Shown here in pieces: positions 1 to 5,164 of a stretch of DNA of 5,164 nt. The stretch's first letter is position 1, and each line of letters begins with the position of its first letter. The notes under the pieces were generated by a model. That model saw nothing but the letters and a program-made list of their open reading frames with translations. It had not been told where the DNA came from and did not search any database. This DNA is from an uncultured Clostridia bacterium (GTDB lineage: Bacteria; Bacillota; Clostridia; Christensenellales; CAG-917), in the NCBI GenBank assembly GCA_947174215.1, contig CAMWIB010000096.1, positions 1 through 5,164 of the forward strand. The letters run 5' to 3'. The position numbers and the translations under genes were made by a program.

Positions 1-2
1 AG

Positions 3-212
3 ATAATAGCGGACGTCTTTGAAAACTTCGGTAGCTCGACCGTTGAAAGCGTTGACGAAGTGGACTACTATCTGTTCACCGTCAGCAAGAGCTATATCGG
101 ACGTGTTTCGGGCGAGGACGTCGGTACGTACGAGTATACGGTCAATACCGCGATGTTCGACCTCGGCGAAAACTTCACCGTGTCTGTCCAGACAACGCAA
201 GTGTTTACAATC
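3..212 (+). repeat. C-terminal part of a unit cut by the window edge (residues 1-70)
   Basis: The window opens inside a repeat unit. Residues 39-47 (DVGTYEYTV) match the Gly-x-Tyr strand near the end of other units, such as VGSYAV (236-241) and NAGVYEG (1655-1661). The unit closes with FTIVQRTVVL (68-77), the same hydrophobic-basic linker seen between later units. The opening motif lies upstream, so I cannot tell whether this is an MBG or a YDG type. Confidence 0.45.
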
Positions 213-3200
213 GTTCAAAGAACGGTCGTGCTTAACGTCGGAAGTCAGTCAACCGTACTTTTGAGTGATACAACTCCCGTTTACAGCGAGATTATTCCTT
301 CCTATATGCTTTCCAACGTCGATATGCACCTTGCGGCTGAAATCGAGGTGATGCTCAGCGGTAAGCTGTCAATCGACCCGACTAAGTTGCAAACCACGAC
401 TGTTCCCGAAGGCTACACGGCTTGGGAATGGCATACCATTTTGCTCGCAGGCGACGCAGGAAATGATAATATCTGCTTCGAGCTTGGCGATGATACGGTC
501 TACATCATCTACTTCGCGGACGCAATCCTTATCAAGCTCAAATCGGGTGTAACATTCTCGGCTATGTTTGGTACGCTCTGGACCGAAAGCCTCGTTACGT
601 TCTCAACCGATAAGTTCGAGCTTACTTCAAAGCAGGAAATCCCCGCATACGACAGCATAAGCTGGACTGTTTCTCTCAGAGGCGTTGACGCGAATACCTA
701 TCCGTCAGTCGGCAGCTACGCCGTCATAATTTCCGATATCAAGCTTATTAAGGACGGCGCGGAGATTGAGGACTGCTTCGTTATCGCGGATAACTTTAAC
801 TTCACTTTCACCGCCGCTCCCGTCGTAGTGCGTCCGACCGCTTCCGTAAACGGCAGCTTTATCAGCACTAAGACGTACGGCGAACCTGAAAGCGTATTTG
901 GAATAGGCTTCGAAATCGTGACCGTCGGCGGCAGACCCGTTGAGGATTACCTCGCGGCAGGTTATACGTATGAACAAATCTACAACCAGATTTCGGGTGA
1001 ATTCGTAAGAGGTTGGTTTGCAAGTACGGGCGATTTCCGTGAGTTCGGTACGCGTAACAGTGCGGCAACTGATGCAAACGGCTTCGTCATAGGTACGGAC
1101 GGCGACTACTATGCGTTCTACGAAGGCAGTGCTTTCACCAGCAGCGACCGTAACTTCTCGGTTGTTACTGAACTTGACGATACCGTTCGCTTCCACATTC
1201 TTCCCAAAGAAATTACGCTCGACGCGGCAAACTTCGTCGGTGTGAGCAAGTCCTACGACGGCAGTACGAATGTCAACTACAACAGAGTGACTGCGTACAG
1301 CATTGCCGACCAACTCGCATTCACTTCCGATGATTTGAAACTCGCTTTCGAAGCGCAGTATAATGAAATCGGTTCTATTGAGAAAGAAACCCCAGTCAGA
1401 ATTATATTCACCAATCTCAGACTTGAAGGTAGAAGCGTCGGCAACTATGTCCTCACGCTTATCGTGAATACAAGCTCAACTTCCCACCTCTACGTAGGCG
1501 ACGAGCCTGCATGGAATGCGGAAGTGTCCGACGCAGTCAGAGTTGAAATTGAGTGCATCTACAACAATCTCGAAAACCCTGCGGAGAATGAGCAAATCTT
1601 CATCTATATGGGTACTATCGCGCTGTATAAGTCCGACTTCACCGTTACGAAGGCGTACGACAATTCCAGAGTCCTCGGCGACGGCTCTATCAGCATTGCA
1701 GAACGCTCGGATGACCAGAACCGCGGTACTTCAACTCTCTATCAGGTCTGGAAGCGCGGCGAAATGCAAATTCTTGAAGGCAGCGGCGCATACAACGGTA
1801 CGTCGGTCAGCAACAACTACGTTATAAATACGCTCCTTCTGTTCTTCCCGATTCAGGGTGCAACGGGCTTGCGTGTCGTCAACGGTGACGCTTACCTCGA
1901 CCCGGACGGCGAGTATAACGACCCCGACGTCAAGGTTACGGCGACGGATAAGGGTATCAGAGTCGAGCTTACAAACATCAGAGCTTCGATTACGAAGAGA
2001 GAGCTTAACGTAGATTCTTTCGTTATGATTGCCGCTGTGGATAGAGCGTACAACTCCGAAGCGGGTGTTTCTACGACGTACGAGTTCAGCTCAACCGCAC
2101 TTGCGCCCGGCGATACGCCCGAATCAGTAGGACTTACGCTCAGAGCGAGAATCGACGACACCAACTTCGACCAAGGTACGCATAGAATTGCATTTATGCC
2201 TGTCGGTACCACGTCGGACGACACGATACTCAGAAGTGCAAACTATTCCATCAATATCGACGCGCTCAACAGCGAGTATTATGCGGATAAGGCAAAGACC
2301 GTCAACATCTCACGTGCGAAGCTCATTCCGAACGGCGTATTCCAGAATAAGGAGTACGACGGCACGACTGACGTTGAATTTACGCACGGCTCGGGCGAAA
2401 ACGACCTGACCACATTGCAATATGCAGAGCAGCTTATGCACGAGCTTGTGACCTTCACCGTAAGCGGAGAAGTGACCTATAATCTGTCTGCAAACGGCAA
2501 ACTCAATGAGAACGTTACTGCAAACGGTTGGCACAACGTACTCGTCAGCGGCTTGAAGATTGAAGAAGCCGCAGGAAATAACTATCTGCGCAACTACGAG
2601 ATTTACGGTTCAAGATACGTTGGCGAATCCTACCGTACGGTTGGCGCAGTGACGAGCGGTACGACGATAAACGATTACGAGATTCTGGACGCAATGCAAC
2701 TCACCAAGAGAAAGATTCAGATTCTCGTAAACAACATCAATATCAAAGAAAAGGTATATGACGGTACGAGGGACGCGGTTATTACCGTAAGTCTTGAAGG
2801 CTCGCATATTGTTGAGGGACATGATAAGTTCCTTGAAATACAGGCAAGCGGTACCTTTGCAAAGAGCATCGTCAATACCAACGTAGCCGTTACAATCGGC
2901 AACATTAGACTGGTTGCAAAAGAGGGCGGCGAAGAGTATCTGAACAACTACTTGCTCGAAGAGTACACCGAAAGACGTGCGGCGGACATCGTTCCAAGAC
3001 CCGTATCGGTTACTGCGTCGCTTGGCACAAAGACCTACGACGGTTTGGCGAAGATTCCGAACAACCTGATTTCAATTGATGTCAGCGGCTTGTTTGAAAA
3101 CGAAGCGGCAGGTTATGCGGCACAGGCAAGCGGCGGTGCGTACTTCATGGATAAGAACGTTCTGCTTGACGAGAACGGCAACGTAAGCGGCGAGAAGCTC

Positions 3201-5164
3201 GGCGCAGTGTTCAATCCCGAACTCAAAAACAACAGAGGTAAGAGCAACTACGCTCCCGCCTATGCGACGACCGTGAAAGACGGCGACGACTATATCGCAT
3301 ACGTGCTTGACGGAGTACTGCACTACAAAGAACAATACGATGGTGATAGTAAAGAAGTAGTTTACTACTATGCGTTGCCGACCGTAGACAAGTACATCTT
3401 GCTCTCCGATAGTACTCTTGCGGAAGAGGCGTTCAAGGCAGGTGCAATCGTTGGTTGCTATACCTTTAACAAGCAAGAGGTTTACGCGGTCAAGTCAACG
3501 TATAAGGGCAACGTAAGCGGTAATCTTAGCGCGCCTGTAACCTACATAACCGGTAAGGGTATGATAAAGCAAAAGAATATCTACGTTTCACCGAACGGCA
3601 TCGAGATAATCAATAACTCCGTGCTTACGAAGATGTATGACCGTACGGATAAGTTCTACGGCACTGAGGGGGTTGATTACCAGTACAATAACGAGAAGGG
3701 TATTGTAGGACTTGTCAAGGGCGACGACGTCACACTTAGCGGTATTCAAGGTAAATTTGACAGTGCGGATACGACCGCAAACTACGTCATCTTCACCGCA
3801 TCTGGTATAGGCGGTACGGATAAGGATAACTACATTGTAGATATGTCCGCGACATCCGCACGCAGAGCGGGTTCGATAACGAAGCGTACGATAAAGAGTA
3901 CTCTTGAAGATGGTACAATGGTCTACGGCGACGTAGTTGGCGATATCGTTGGCAATATCACGTACAAGATTCTTGGAAATCAGCTTATCAACGTCAATGG
4001 CGAATTCGTGAATAAGGAATACGACCTTGAATTGTGGAACGGCGGACTGTTTATGCAACTCGATAAGTTTGCCGAGATGATGGGACTTACAGTAGCCGAT
4101 TATAAGGATATTATCAATGTCCGCTATCTGAAAGACGGCGAGGACAATTTCTATGAGATTAGCTCCTCCGACGCAAATTGGGATAAGGCATATTTGATGT
4201 TGTCAAGTATCAACTCCTTGCCGACGGCAAAGGCAGTGTTCAATCTGTCCAAGCCCGCGGCGGGTACGATTGCAAACTCCTATACGCTCGTAGGCGGCAA
4301 TGCTATAAACTACAACTTCCAGCCTGTTTATATGTACACGAACAGTTCAAGTAAGATGGAAGTCGTGCGCAAGAACCTGTTTATTGCAACGAACGGTGAG
4401 GAATATACGTTGGTTTATGGCGAGAATGCTCCAAGCGTGAACTTGCTCTATCTTGATATAAACGGCAACTACGGTATTGCTTCATCCGAAACGCTCAACA
4501 GCGTATTCGGCGAATACTCTCCGATTGTCAAGTTCGGCGTATTCAACGTGAATACGAACGAGTTTACGACACAAATCTCGAAGTATCCGACGATAACGCT
4601 TGGCGAGGGCGAGATGTACGTCGTGTACGTTGACGGACTCAAAGACAAGGACGGCAATCAACTGACGGATGAAGAAATCGAAAGAGTAATTCCCAACTAC
4701 ACCATTAACTTCGGCAAAGCGTTTGCGGTTGTGAAGGATAAGGTAGTTATGACGTATGCGGGATTTGAGTTCACTGCTACGGCATCCGAGCTGTTCGTAA
4801 GATTGCCTGAGGTCACCGACGTTGAGCTTGGCGAAGCAAACGGCAATGAATATCACGTCACTTACAACGGAACGAATCTTGCGGGCAGTGCGCTCGTCGG
4901 CGACATTCGCGCTTATGATGAAATAGGTATCCTTGGCGAGAACGGTATCTCTAACGCTGCTGTCAACGCAGGCGTGTACGAAGGCCACGTTATGATTGTA
5001 AGAAGCGTTGCAATTGATGAGAATGACCCCAACGGTTATTTCGTCACTTGGGTAAGCCCCGTGAGCGTCACCTTCGTCGTAGACAAGGCAAGCCCGAATC
5101 TTACTGTTGAAGGACGTTCGAAGTATTTCGATAACGAGAAGTACGAGTATACGGTAAGCGGCGG
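3..5164 (+). CDS. Giant multi-repeat YDG/MBG-domain surface protein (adhesin-like), partial at both ends
   Basis: Frame 3 is open across the whole window: 1720 codons and two extra bases, no stop, no defined start. The protein is a chain of about sixteen divergent units of roughly 90-160 residues. Linkers such as ITKREL (663-668), LTKRKI (900-905), IVPRPV (996-1001) and ITKRTI (1292-1297) open many units. They are followed by YDG-type motifs at Y418, Y552, Y683, Y785, Y919, Y1012 and Y1212, or YG motifs at Y292, Y1308 and Y1472. Asn-Tyr pairs (481, 605, 747, 982, 1082, 1276, 1436, 1565) mark unit ends. This is the signature of the Pfam YDG and MBG (YGX type) families, known from very large secreted or surface proteins. 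It is rich in Gly, Asn, Asp, Tyr and Thr. There are only four Cys (158, 258, 518, 1152), no transmembrane helix and no catalytic motif. By inference it is an extended extracellular stalk or adhesin; ligand and anchoring are unknown, and signal peptide and anchor would lie outside the window. A role in wall or matrix structure is equally possible. The open frame and repeat class are firm; the function is not. Confidence 0.7.
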   Translation, partial: MIADVFENFGSSTVESVDEVDYYLFTVSKSYIGRVSGEDVGTYEYTVNTAMFDLGENFTVSVQTTQVFTIVQRTVVLNVGSQSTVLLSDTTPVYSEIIPSYMLSNVDMHLAAEIEVMLSGKLSIDPTKLQTTTVPEGYTAWEWHTILLAGDAGNDNICFELGDDTVYIIYFADAILIKLKSGVTFSAMFGTLWTESLVTFSTDKFELTSKQEIPAYDSISWTVSLRGVDANTYPSVGSYAVIISDIKLIKDGAEIEDCFVIADNFNFTFTAAPVVVRPTASVNGSFISTKTYGEPESVFGIGFEIVTVGGRPVEDYLAAGYTYEQIYNQISGEFVRGWFASTGDFREFGTRNSAATDANGFVIGTDGDYYAFYEGSAFTSSDRNFSVVTELDDTVRFHILPKEITLDAANFVGVSKSYDGSTNVNYNRVTAYSIADQLAFTSDDLKLAFEAQYNEIGSIEKETPVRIIFTNLRLEGRSVGNYVLTLIVNTSSTSHLYVGDEPAWNAEVSDAVRVEIECIYNNLENPAENEQIFIYMGTIALYKSDFTVTKAYDNSRVLGDGSISIAERSDDQNRGTSTLYQVWKRGEMQILEGSGAYNGTSVSNNYVINTLLLFFPIQGATGLRVVNGDAYLDPDGEYNDPDVKVTATDKGIRVELTNIRASITKRELNVDSFVMIAAVDRAYNSEAGVSTTYEFSSTALAPGDTPESVGLTLRARIDDTNFDQGTHRIAFMPVGTTSDDTILRSANYSINIDALNSEYYADKAKTVNISRAKLIPNGVFQNKEYDGTTDVEFTHGSGENDLTTLQYAEQLMHELVTFTVSGEVTYNLSANGKLNENVTANGWHNVLVSGLKIEEAAGNNYLRNYEIYGSRYVGESYRTVGAVTSGTTINDYEILDAMQLTKRKIQILVNNINIKEKVYDGTRDAVITVSLEGSHIVEGHDKFLEIQASGTFAKSIVNTNVAVTIGNIRLVAKEGGEEYLNNYLLEEYTERRAADIVPRPVSVTASLGTKTYDGLAKIPNNLISIDVSGLFENEAAGYAAQASGGAYFMDKNVLLDENGNVSGEKLGAVFNPELKNNRGKSNYAPAYATTVKDGDDYIAYVLDGVLHYKEQYDGDSKEVVYYYALPTVDKYILLSDSTLAEEAFKAGAIVGCYTFNKQEVYAVKSTYKGNVSGNLSAPVTYITGKGMIKQKNIYVSPNGIEIINNSVLTKMYDRTDKFYGTEGVDYQYNNEKGIVGLVKGDDVTLSGIQGKFDSADTTANYVIFTASGIGGTDKDNYIVDMSATSARRAGSITKRTIKSTLEDGTMVYGDVVGDIVGNITYKILGNQLINVNGEFVNKEYDLELWNGGLFMQLDKFAEMMGLTVADYKDIINVRYLKDGEDNFYEISSSDANWDKAYLMLSSINSLPTAKAVFNLSKPAAGTIANSYTLVGGNAINYNFQPVYMYTNSSSKMEVVRKNLFIATNGEEYTLVYGENAPSVNLLYLDINGNYGIASSETLNSVFGEYSPIVKFGVFNVNTNEFTTQISKYPTITLGEGEMYVVYVDGLKDKDGNQLTDEEIERVIPNYTINFGKAFAVVKDKVVMTYAGFEFTATASELFVRLPEVTDVELGEANGNEYHVTYNGTNLAGSALVGDIRAYDEIGILGENGISNAAVNAGVYEGHVMIVRSVAIDENDPNGYFVTWVSPVSVTFVVDKASPNLTVEGRSKYFDNEKYEYTVSG
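213..518 (+). repeat. Degenerate MBG-like unit (residues 71-172)
   Basis: It starts after the linker VQRTVVLNV (71-79). At the position where an MBG unit would carry Tyr-Gly there is VYSEIIP (93-99), so the Gly is lost. The tail, around VYIIYFADAILIK (166-178), resembles the linker strands of other units. Two Trp lie close together (AWEW, near residue 123), and one of the four Cys is at 158. Assignment rests on position in the chain and spacing (Y94 to F189 is 95 residues), not on a clean motif. Confidence 0.35.
519..818 (+). repeat. Degenerate MBG-like unit with FG in place of YG (residues 173-272)
   Basis: The linker AILIKLKSG (174-182) leads to MFGTLWTES (188-196), where Phe-Gly replaces the Tyr-Gly of the MBG (YGX type) family. 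VGSYAVII (236-243) matches the usual Gly-x-Tyr strand. FNFTFTAAP (265-273) closes the unit and leads into VVVRPTASV. The spacing from F189 to the next motif at Y292 is 103 residues, within the range of its neighbours. Confidence 0.45.
819..1199 (+). repeat. MBG (YGX-type) unit with TYGEPE motif (residues 273-399)
   Basis: The linker PVVVRPTASV (273-282) precedes KTYGEPES (290-297), the typical K-x-Y-G-acidic-x-P opening of MBG (YGX type) domains. A probable amphipathic helix follows at 313-335 (around YTYEQIYNQISGEF). The unit ends with a strand and the linker RFHILPKEITL (396-406), which starts the YDG block. This is the clearest MBG unit in the first third of the window. Confidence 0.6.
1200..1610 (+). 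repeat. YDG unit 1, motif KSYDGSTNV (residues 400-536)
   Basis: The linker LPKEITLDA (400-408) is followed by KSYDGSTNV (416-424), a near-canonical YDG opening. Residues 437-455 look helical. VRIIFTNLRLEG leads to the conserved SVGNYVLTL with Asn481-Tyr482. About 45 residues after this pair (near 490-535, including Cys518) are poorly conserved and make the unit longer than most. The next linker begins at 537. Confidence 0.65.
1611..1982 (+). repeat. YDG unit 2, variant motif KAYDNSRVL (residues 537-660)
   Basis: The opening strand is ALYKSDFTV (540-548) and the motif is KAYDNSRVL (550-558), with Asn in place of the Gly of YDG. Asn605-Tyr606 sits before a short hydrophobic run, LLLFF (611-615), too short for a membrane span. 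The unit ends with IRVELTNIRA (652-661), the strand that precedes the next linker. The spacing from Y418 to Y552 is 134 residues. Confidence 0.55.
1983..2300 (+). repeat. YDG unit 3, variant motif RAYNSEAGV (residues 661-766)
   Basis: The linker ASITKRELNV (661-670) is the most typical ITKR boundary in the window. The motif position holds RAYNSEAGV (681-689), so both Asp and Gly of YDG have changed. Asn747-Tyr748 (RSANYSINI) is in place near the end. At about 106 residues it is one of the shorter units. Family membership follows mainly from the linker, spacing and NY pair. Confidence 0.5.
2301..2696 (+). repeat. YDG unit 4, canonical motif KEYDGTTDV (residues 767-898)
   Basis: The linker NISRAKLIP (768-776) leads to KEYDGTTDV (783-791), the textbook form of the YDG motif. 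A probable helix spans 801-815 (LTTLQYAEQLMHEL), followed by the strand VTFTVSGEV. Asn-Tyr occurs twice near the end (860-861 and 864-865). A loop of about 35 residues follows before the next linker, LTKRKIQIL (900-908). Confidence 0.7.
2697..2987 (+). repeat. YDG unit 5, canonical motif KVYDGTRDA (residues 899-995)
   Basis: The linker LTKRKIQIL (900-908) precedes KVYDGTRDA (917-925). The compact core has no long insertion: strand AVITVSLEG, strand KFLEIQASGTF, then VAVTIGNIRL, and the pair Asn982-Tyr983. With about 97 residues it is close to a minimal YDG unit and a good template for recognising the others. It ends at the linker ADIVPRPVSV (994-1003). Confidence 0.7.
2988..3290 (+). repeat. 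YDG unit 6, motif KTYDGLAKI (residues 996-1096)
   Basis: The linker IVPRPVSVTA (996-1005) leads to KTYDGLAKI (1010-1018). The core ends with GKSNYAPAYA, carrying Asn1082-Tyr1083 as in the neighbouring units. The unit therefore seems to close near residue 1096, although the next clear YDG-type motif is only at Y1212, 200 residues after Y1012. Confidence 0.6.
3291..3560 (+). repeat. Cryptic, possibly collapsed unit or insertion (residues 1097-1186)
   Basis: This stretch lies between the Asn-Tyr pair that closes unit 6 (1082-1083) and the next linker at 1187. Near its start it holds KEQYDGDSKEV (1109-1119), a YDG-like string at exactly 100 residues from both Y1012 and Y1212. The expected ITKR-type linker is missing. 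The rest includes a Tyr-rich run (VVYYYALP), a probable short helix (1139-1147) and Cys1152. It may be a decayed YDG unit or an unrelated insertion; I lean towards the former. Confidence 0.35.
3561..3872 (+). repeat. YDG unit 7, variant motif KMYDRTDKF (residues 1187-1290)
   Basis: The linker MIKQKNIYV (1187-1195) precedes KMYDRTDKF (1210-1218), with Arg in place of Gly. Later parts are conserved: VKGDDVTLSG, a strand with FTASGIGG, and DKDNYIVD with Asn1276-Tyr1277. It closes at AGSITKRTIK (1289-1298). It is the last YDG unit before the chain changes to MBG units. Confidence 0.6.
3873..4358 (+). repeat. MBG (YGX-type) unit with VYGDVVGD motif and long helical insertion (residues 1291-1452)
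   Basis: The linker SITKRTIKS (1291-1299) leads to MVYGDVVGD (1306-1314), an MBG opening. About 60 residues between 1340 and 1410 are unlike beta repeats and contain two probable helices (1349-1360 and 1363-1373). The unit ends with NSYTLVGG, Asn1436-Tyr1437 and a final strand before MEVVRKNLFI (1452-1461). The distance to the next motif, 164 residues, is among the largest in the window. Confidence 0.55.
4359..4727 (+). repeat. MBG (YGX-type) unit with VYGENAPSV motif (residues 1453-1575)
   Basis: The linker EVVRKNLFIA (1453-1462) is followed by LVYGENAPSV (1470-1479), the best match to the MBG Y-G-acidic-x-x-P opening. A probable helix lies at 1494-1503. The end carries VIPNYTINF with Asn1565-Tyr1566, then FAVVKDKVVM (1574-1583) as the next boundary. 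Confidence 0.65.
4728..5075 (+). repeat. Ig-like/MBG-like unit of a second subtype (residues 1576-1691)
   Basis: This unit differs from those before it. After VVKDKVVM it has TYAGFEFT (1584-1591) at the motif position, then HVTYNGTN (1618-1625), then NAGVYEG (1655-1661), and it closes on VSVTFVVDKASP (1687-1698). The order Y-x-G, V-T-Y-N-G-T, N-A-G-x-Y and final I/V-x-K-A is the common plan of bacterial Ig-like repeats of the MBG type. It probably marks the start of a third block. Confidence 0.5.
5076..5164 (+). repeat. Start of a further Ig-like/MBG-like unit, cut by the window edge (residues 1692 onward)
   Basis: The linker VVDKASPNLTVEG (1692-1704) is followed by KYFDNEKYEYTVSG (1707-1720), where Tyr-Phe-Asp-Asn sits at the Y-D-G position. 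Only the first strands are present. It shows that the repeat chain continues past the right edge and that the gene does not end nearby. Confidence 0.45.

Noticed and set aside
19..264. 81-codon frame on the plus strand near the left edge
   Set aside because: It is in another frame than the long gene and its translation is basic and Ser/Arg-rich with no domain. The overlapping frame 3 carries the repeat signatures.
705..1313. 202-codon open frame on the minus strand
   Set aside because: It lies wholly inside the sense gene in exact antisense codon register, has no recognisable domain, and exists because the sense strand lacks TTA, CTA and TCA codons here.
1516..1827. 103-codon frame on the plus strand
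   Set aside because: It is a shadow of YDG units 1 and 2, with a Ser/Arg/Thr-rich composition typical of a shifted reading frame.
1833..1847. Hydrophobic run LLLFF (residues 611-615) as a membrane anchor
   Set aside because: It is only five to seven hydrophobic residues followed by Pro, in the middle of a repeat, so it is better read as a beta strand.
1892..2224. 110-codon open frame on the minus strand, out of register
   Set aside because: It has a low-complexity Ser/Val/Thr-rich translation typical of out-of-frame reading, and it overlaps units whose linker and NY pair are intact in the sense frame.
3072..3476. 134-codon open frame on the minus strand
   Set aside because: It is an in-register shadow over the end of YDG unit 6 and the cryptic unit, explained by the same codon bias.
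4014..4025. KEYD at residues 1338-1341 as another YDG motif
   Set aside because: It lies only 32 residues after the YG motif of the same MBG unit, lacks the Gly, and has no linker before it.
3588..4058. 156-codon open frame on the minus strand
   Set aside because: It is an in-register shadow of YDG unit 7 and the following MBG unit. The sense strand carries clear family motifs through the same bases.
4482..4988. 168-codon open frame on the minus strand
   Set aside because: It is an in-register shadow of the MBG and Ig-like units. Its translation shows no domain, and no promoter or ribosome site stands out.

Overview
The whole window lies inside one protein-coding gene on the + strand. Frame 3 stays open from base 3 to the end, giving 1720 complete codons plus two bases. 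I read every codon and found no stop, no start that could be chosen with confidence and no end. The gene therefore continues past both edges, and the protein is longer than 1720 residues. In this window residue k begins at base 3k.

The product is a giant, repetitive, mostly beta-strand extracellular protein of the adhesin or surface-stalk type. It is a chain of about sixteen units of roughly 90-160 residues. Each unit opens with a short hydrophobic and basic linker (for example ITKREL, LTKRKI, IVPRPV, ITKRTI). About 10-25 residues later comes an aromatic-Asp-Gly or Tyr-Gly motif. Many units carry an Asn-Tyr pair near their end. These are the hallmarks of the Pfam YDG and MBG (YGX type) families, which occur in large secreted and cell-surface proteins.

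Layout by residue: 1-70, the tail of a cut unit. 71-172 and 173-272, two degenerate MBG-like units. 273-399, a clear MBG unit with TYGE. 400-1096, six YDG units with motifs YDGS, YDNS, YNSE, YDGT, YDGT and YDGL. 1097-1186, a cryptic unit that I infer from spacing. 1187-1290, a YDG unit with YDRT. 1291-1452 and 1453-1575, two MBG units with VYGD and VYGE. 1576-1691, an Ig-like or MBG-like unit of another subtype with VTYNGT, NAGVY and a closing VDKASP linker. 1692-1720, the start of a further unit.

Organism: GC is slightly under 50% by eye. Arg is AGA, CGT or CGC, and Leu is never TTA or CTA. Divergent YDG/MBG chains of this kind are common in metagenome-derived uncultured gut Clostridia (Bacillota), but also occur in Bacteroidota, Fusobacteriota and others. 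I favour an uncultured Clostridia-like bacterium with low confidence. No signal peptide, membrane anchor, sorting signal, promoter, RNA gene, mobile element or CRISPR array is visible. There is no non-coding stretch. Open reading frames on the minus strand and in the other plus frames are shadows of this gene. I found no multi-gene system here; the points of interest are the architecture and divergence of the repeats.
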